DNA of 64,000 nucleotides, taken from the NCBI RefSeq assembly GCF_002278075.1, contig NZ_CP022989.1, positions 3,224,001-3,288,000 of the forward strand. Direction: 5' to 3'. Below the pieces are notes generated by a model that saw nothing but the letters and a program-made list of their open reading frames with translations, ran no database searches and had not been told where the DNA came from. Below, piece after piece: positions 62,430 to 64,000 of this stretch; the first letter of the stretch is position 1, and the number at the start of each line of letters is the position of its first letter. Source of the stretch: Paraburkholderia aromaticivorans. Its GTDB lineage: Bacteria > Pseudomonadota > Gammaproteobacteria > Burkholderiales > Burkholderiaceae. The translations under genes were made by a program, and so were the position numbers.

Positions 62430-63950
62430 ATGAATCACGCAGATATGCAGTTTCTCGACGTCGAATTTCCGTATGCGCGGCAGTACGCCAATTTCATCGG
62501 CGGCGAATGGGTTCCGCCGGTGCGGGGCGAGTACTTCGACAACGTGTCGCCGATCACGGGCGAACCCTTTACGTCGATCCCGCGTTCGACGGAAGAAGAT
62601 ATCGAACTCGCGCTGGATGCGGCGCACCGCGCGCGCCAGGCGTGGGCCGATACGGCGCCTGCCGTGCGCGCGACGATCCTGAACCGTATCGCGGATCGCA
62701 TGGAGCAGAACCTGTCGCGCATCGCGTTTGCCGAATCGATCGACAACGGCAAGCCGATCCGCGAAACGCTCGCCGCCGACATTCCGCTCGCGATCGACCA
62801 CTTCCGCTATTTCGCCGGCTGCATTCGCGCCCAGGAAGGAACCCTCTCCGAGATCGATGCGGATACCGTGGCTTATCATTTTCATGAGCCACTGGGCGTG
62901 GTCGGTCAGATCATTCCGTGGAATTTCCCGATCCTGATGGCCGTGTGGAAGGTCGCGCCCGCACTGGCCGCCGGAAACTGCATCGTATTGAAGCCTGCGG
63001 AGCAAACCCCCGCGTCGATCCTCGTTCTGATCGAACTGATTCAGGATTTGCTGCCGCCGGGTGTGCTGAATGTGGTCAACGGGTTCGGTCTCGAAGCCGG
63101 CAAACCGCTGGCATCGAGCAAGCGCATCGCCAAGATCGCGTTTACCGGTGAGACTTCGACCGGTCGTCTGATCATGCAGTATGCGAGCCAGAACATCATT
63201 CCCGTCACGCTCGAACTCGGCGGTAAAAGCCCGAATATTTTCTTCGCCGATGTGACGAATGAGGACGACGGCTATTTCGACAAGGCGCTCGAAGGCTTTG
63301 CGATGTTTGCGCTGAATCAGGGCGAAGTGTGCACGTGTCCGTCGCGCGTATTGATCGATGAAAAGATCTACGACCGCTTCATGGAGCGTGCGCTCAAGCG
63401 CGTTGCGGCGATTGCGCAAGGGCATCCGCTCGATACCAAAACGATGATCGGCGCGCAGGCCTCGCAGGAACAGCTTGAAAAGATTCTTTCGTATATCGAT
63501 CTCGGCAAACAGGAAGGCGCCGAGTGTCTGATTGGCGGTGAACGCAATACGCTGGGCGGTGAGTTGAGCAAAGGCTATTACGTGAAGCCGACGGTATTTC
63601 GCGGCAACAACAAGATGCGCATCTTTCAGGAGGAGATCTTCGGACCTGTGGTATCGGTCACGACGTTCAAGACCGAAGAAGAAGCGCTCGAAATCGCCAA
63701 CGATTCGCTCTACGGTCTCGGCGCGGGCGTGTGGACGCGCGACGGCACACGTGCCTATCGCTTCGGCCGGCAGATTCAGGCAGGCCGCGTGTGGACCAAT
63801 TGTTACCACGCCTATCCGGCGCATGCGGCGTTCGGCGGTTATAAACAGTCCGGCATTGGCCGCGAAACCCACAAGATGATGCTCGACCACTATCAGCAGA
63901 CCAAGAATCTGCTCGTGAGCTATAGCAACCAGCCGTTGGGTTTCTTCTAA
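62430..63950 (+). CDS. NAD-dependent aldehyde dehydrogenase (AcoD/ExaC-like)
   Basis: 506 residues. Catalytic Cys301 in NQGEVCTC, general base Glu262 in LELGGKSPN, coenzyme loop FTGETSTGR and [13 protein letters not shown] short insert between Glu and Cys ([14 protein letters not shown]) is typical of the acetaldehyde dehydrogenase AcoD/AldB branch. It oxidises the aldehyde made by the divergent alcohol dehydrogenase. ATG 62430 has GGAGGAG upstream. Sigma-54 promoter present. Confidence 0.93.
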   Translation: MNHADMQFLDVEFPYARQYANFIGGEWVPPVRGEYFDNVSPITGEPFTSIPRSTEEDIELALDAAHRARQAWADTAPAVRATILNRIADRMEQNLSRIAFAESIDNGKPIRETLAADIPLAIDHFRYFAGCIRAQEGTLSEIDADTVAYHFHEPLGVVGQIIPWNFPILMAVWKVAPALAAGNCIVLKPAEQTPASILVLIELIQDLLPPGVLNVVNGFGLEAGKPLASSKRIAKIAFTGETSTGRLIMQYASQNIIPVTLELGGKSPNIFFADVTNEDDGYFDKALEGFAMFALNQGEVCTCPSRVLIDEKIYDRFMERALKRVAAIAQGHPLDTKTMIGAQASQEQLEKILSYIDLGKQEGAECLIGGERNTLGGELSKGYYVKPTVFRGNNKMRIFQEEIFGPVVSVTTFKTEEEALEIANDSLYGLGAGVWTRDGTRAYRFGRQIQAGRVWTNCYHAYPAHAAFGGYKQSGIGRETHKMMLDHYQQTKNLLVSYSNQPLGFF

Positions 63951-64000
63951 CGCATGAGAATCTGGAGCGGTGTGAGGACCGCTCCGGACGACCGGCGTGC

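Overview
The window is GC-rich, densely coded DNA of a beta-proteobacterium, most likely Paraburkholderia or Burkholderia. This assignment is an inference from codon use, the MoxR/Bat cluster, several sulfonate-type ABC systems, the MXKDX-repeat/NrsF locus and the PQQ alcohol dehydrogenase locus; I could not run a search. No rRNA, tRNA, CRISPR or intact insertion sequence was seen.

Left part (1-17.1 kb): a membrane-fused spermidine-synthase-like gene (cut by the window edge), preceded by a 13-bp tandem repeat. Next comes a minus-strand operon of a formylglycine-generating enzyme, a HAD-phosphatase lipoprotein and a formylglycine sulfatase. Divergent from it is a MoxR-DUF58-DUF4381-BatA-BatB/TPR-BatD operon, whose batD is split by one in-frame TGA at a conserved Trp-Trp. 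A GT4 glycosyltransferase with a polysaccharide deacetylase and a phospholipase D-type lipoprotein follow.

Middle part (17.2-45.5 kb): an organosulfur scavenging island. It holds three ABC importers of the SsuABC/TauABC type (one with two different permeases), two TauD/AtsK-type dioxygenases, three NtaA/SnaA/DszA-type FMN monooxygenases, an MFS carrier, a flavoprotein, a SoxCD-like sulfite dehydrogenase pair and an SBP56/methanethiol-oxidase protein. Together they would import sulfonates, sulfate esters or methylated sulfur compounds, release sulfite or sulfide, and oxidise sulfite. Inside the island lies the most striking gene (32136-35507): a 1123-residue protein with a YopT/AvrPphB-like cysteine protease domain, a second degenerate copy of that fold's signature, a cholera-toxin-A-like ADP-ribosyltransferase domain and an unrecognised C-terminus. 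It looks like a translocated effector or toxin.

Right part (45.5-64 kb): a sulfite-oxidase-fold oxidoreductase, a cytochrome b561-type protein and an MXKDX-repeat protein face an ECF sigma factor/NrsF anti-sigma pair. Both directions carry exact GTAACC-N16-CGAA elements. Next are MocR/PaiB/ABM genes, a TetR regulator facing a DUF3313 lipoprotein, and a PqiB-like MCE protein. Last is an alcohol-oxidation regulon: a sigma-54 activator, pqqA, a pqqC remnant, pqqD, a solute-binding-protein/cytochrome c fusion, a PQQ alcohol dehydrogenase with the Asp-x-Asp signature of lanthanide enzymes, and an aldehyde dehydrogenase. Four sigma-54 (-24/-12) promoters tie these together. The pqq operon here lacks pqqB, most of pqqC and pqqE, so PQQ must come from another locus or from outside.
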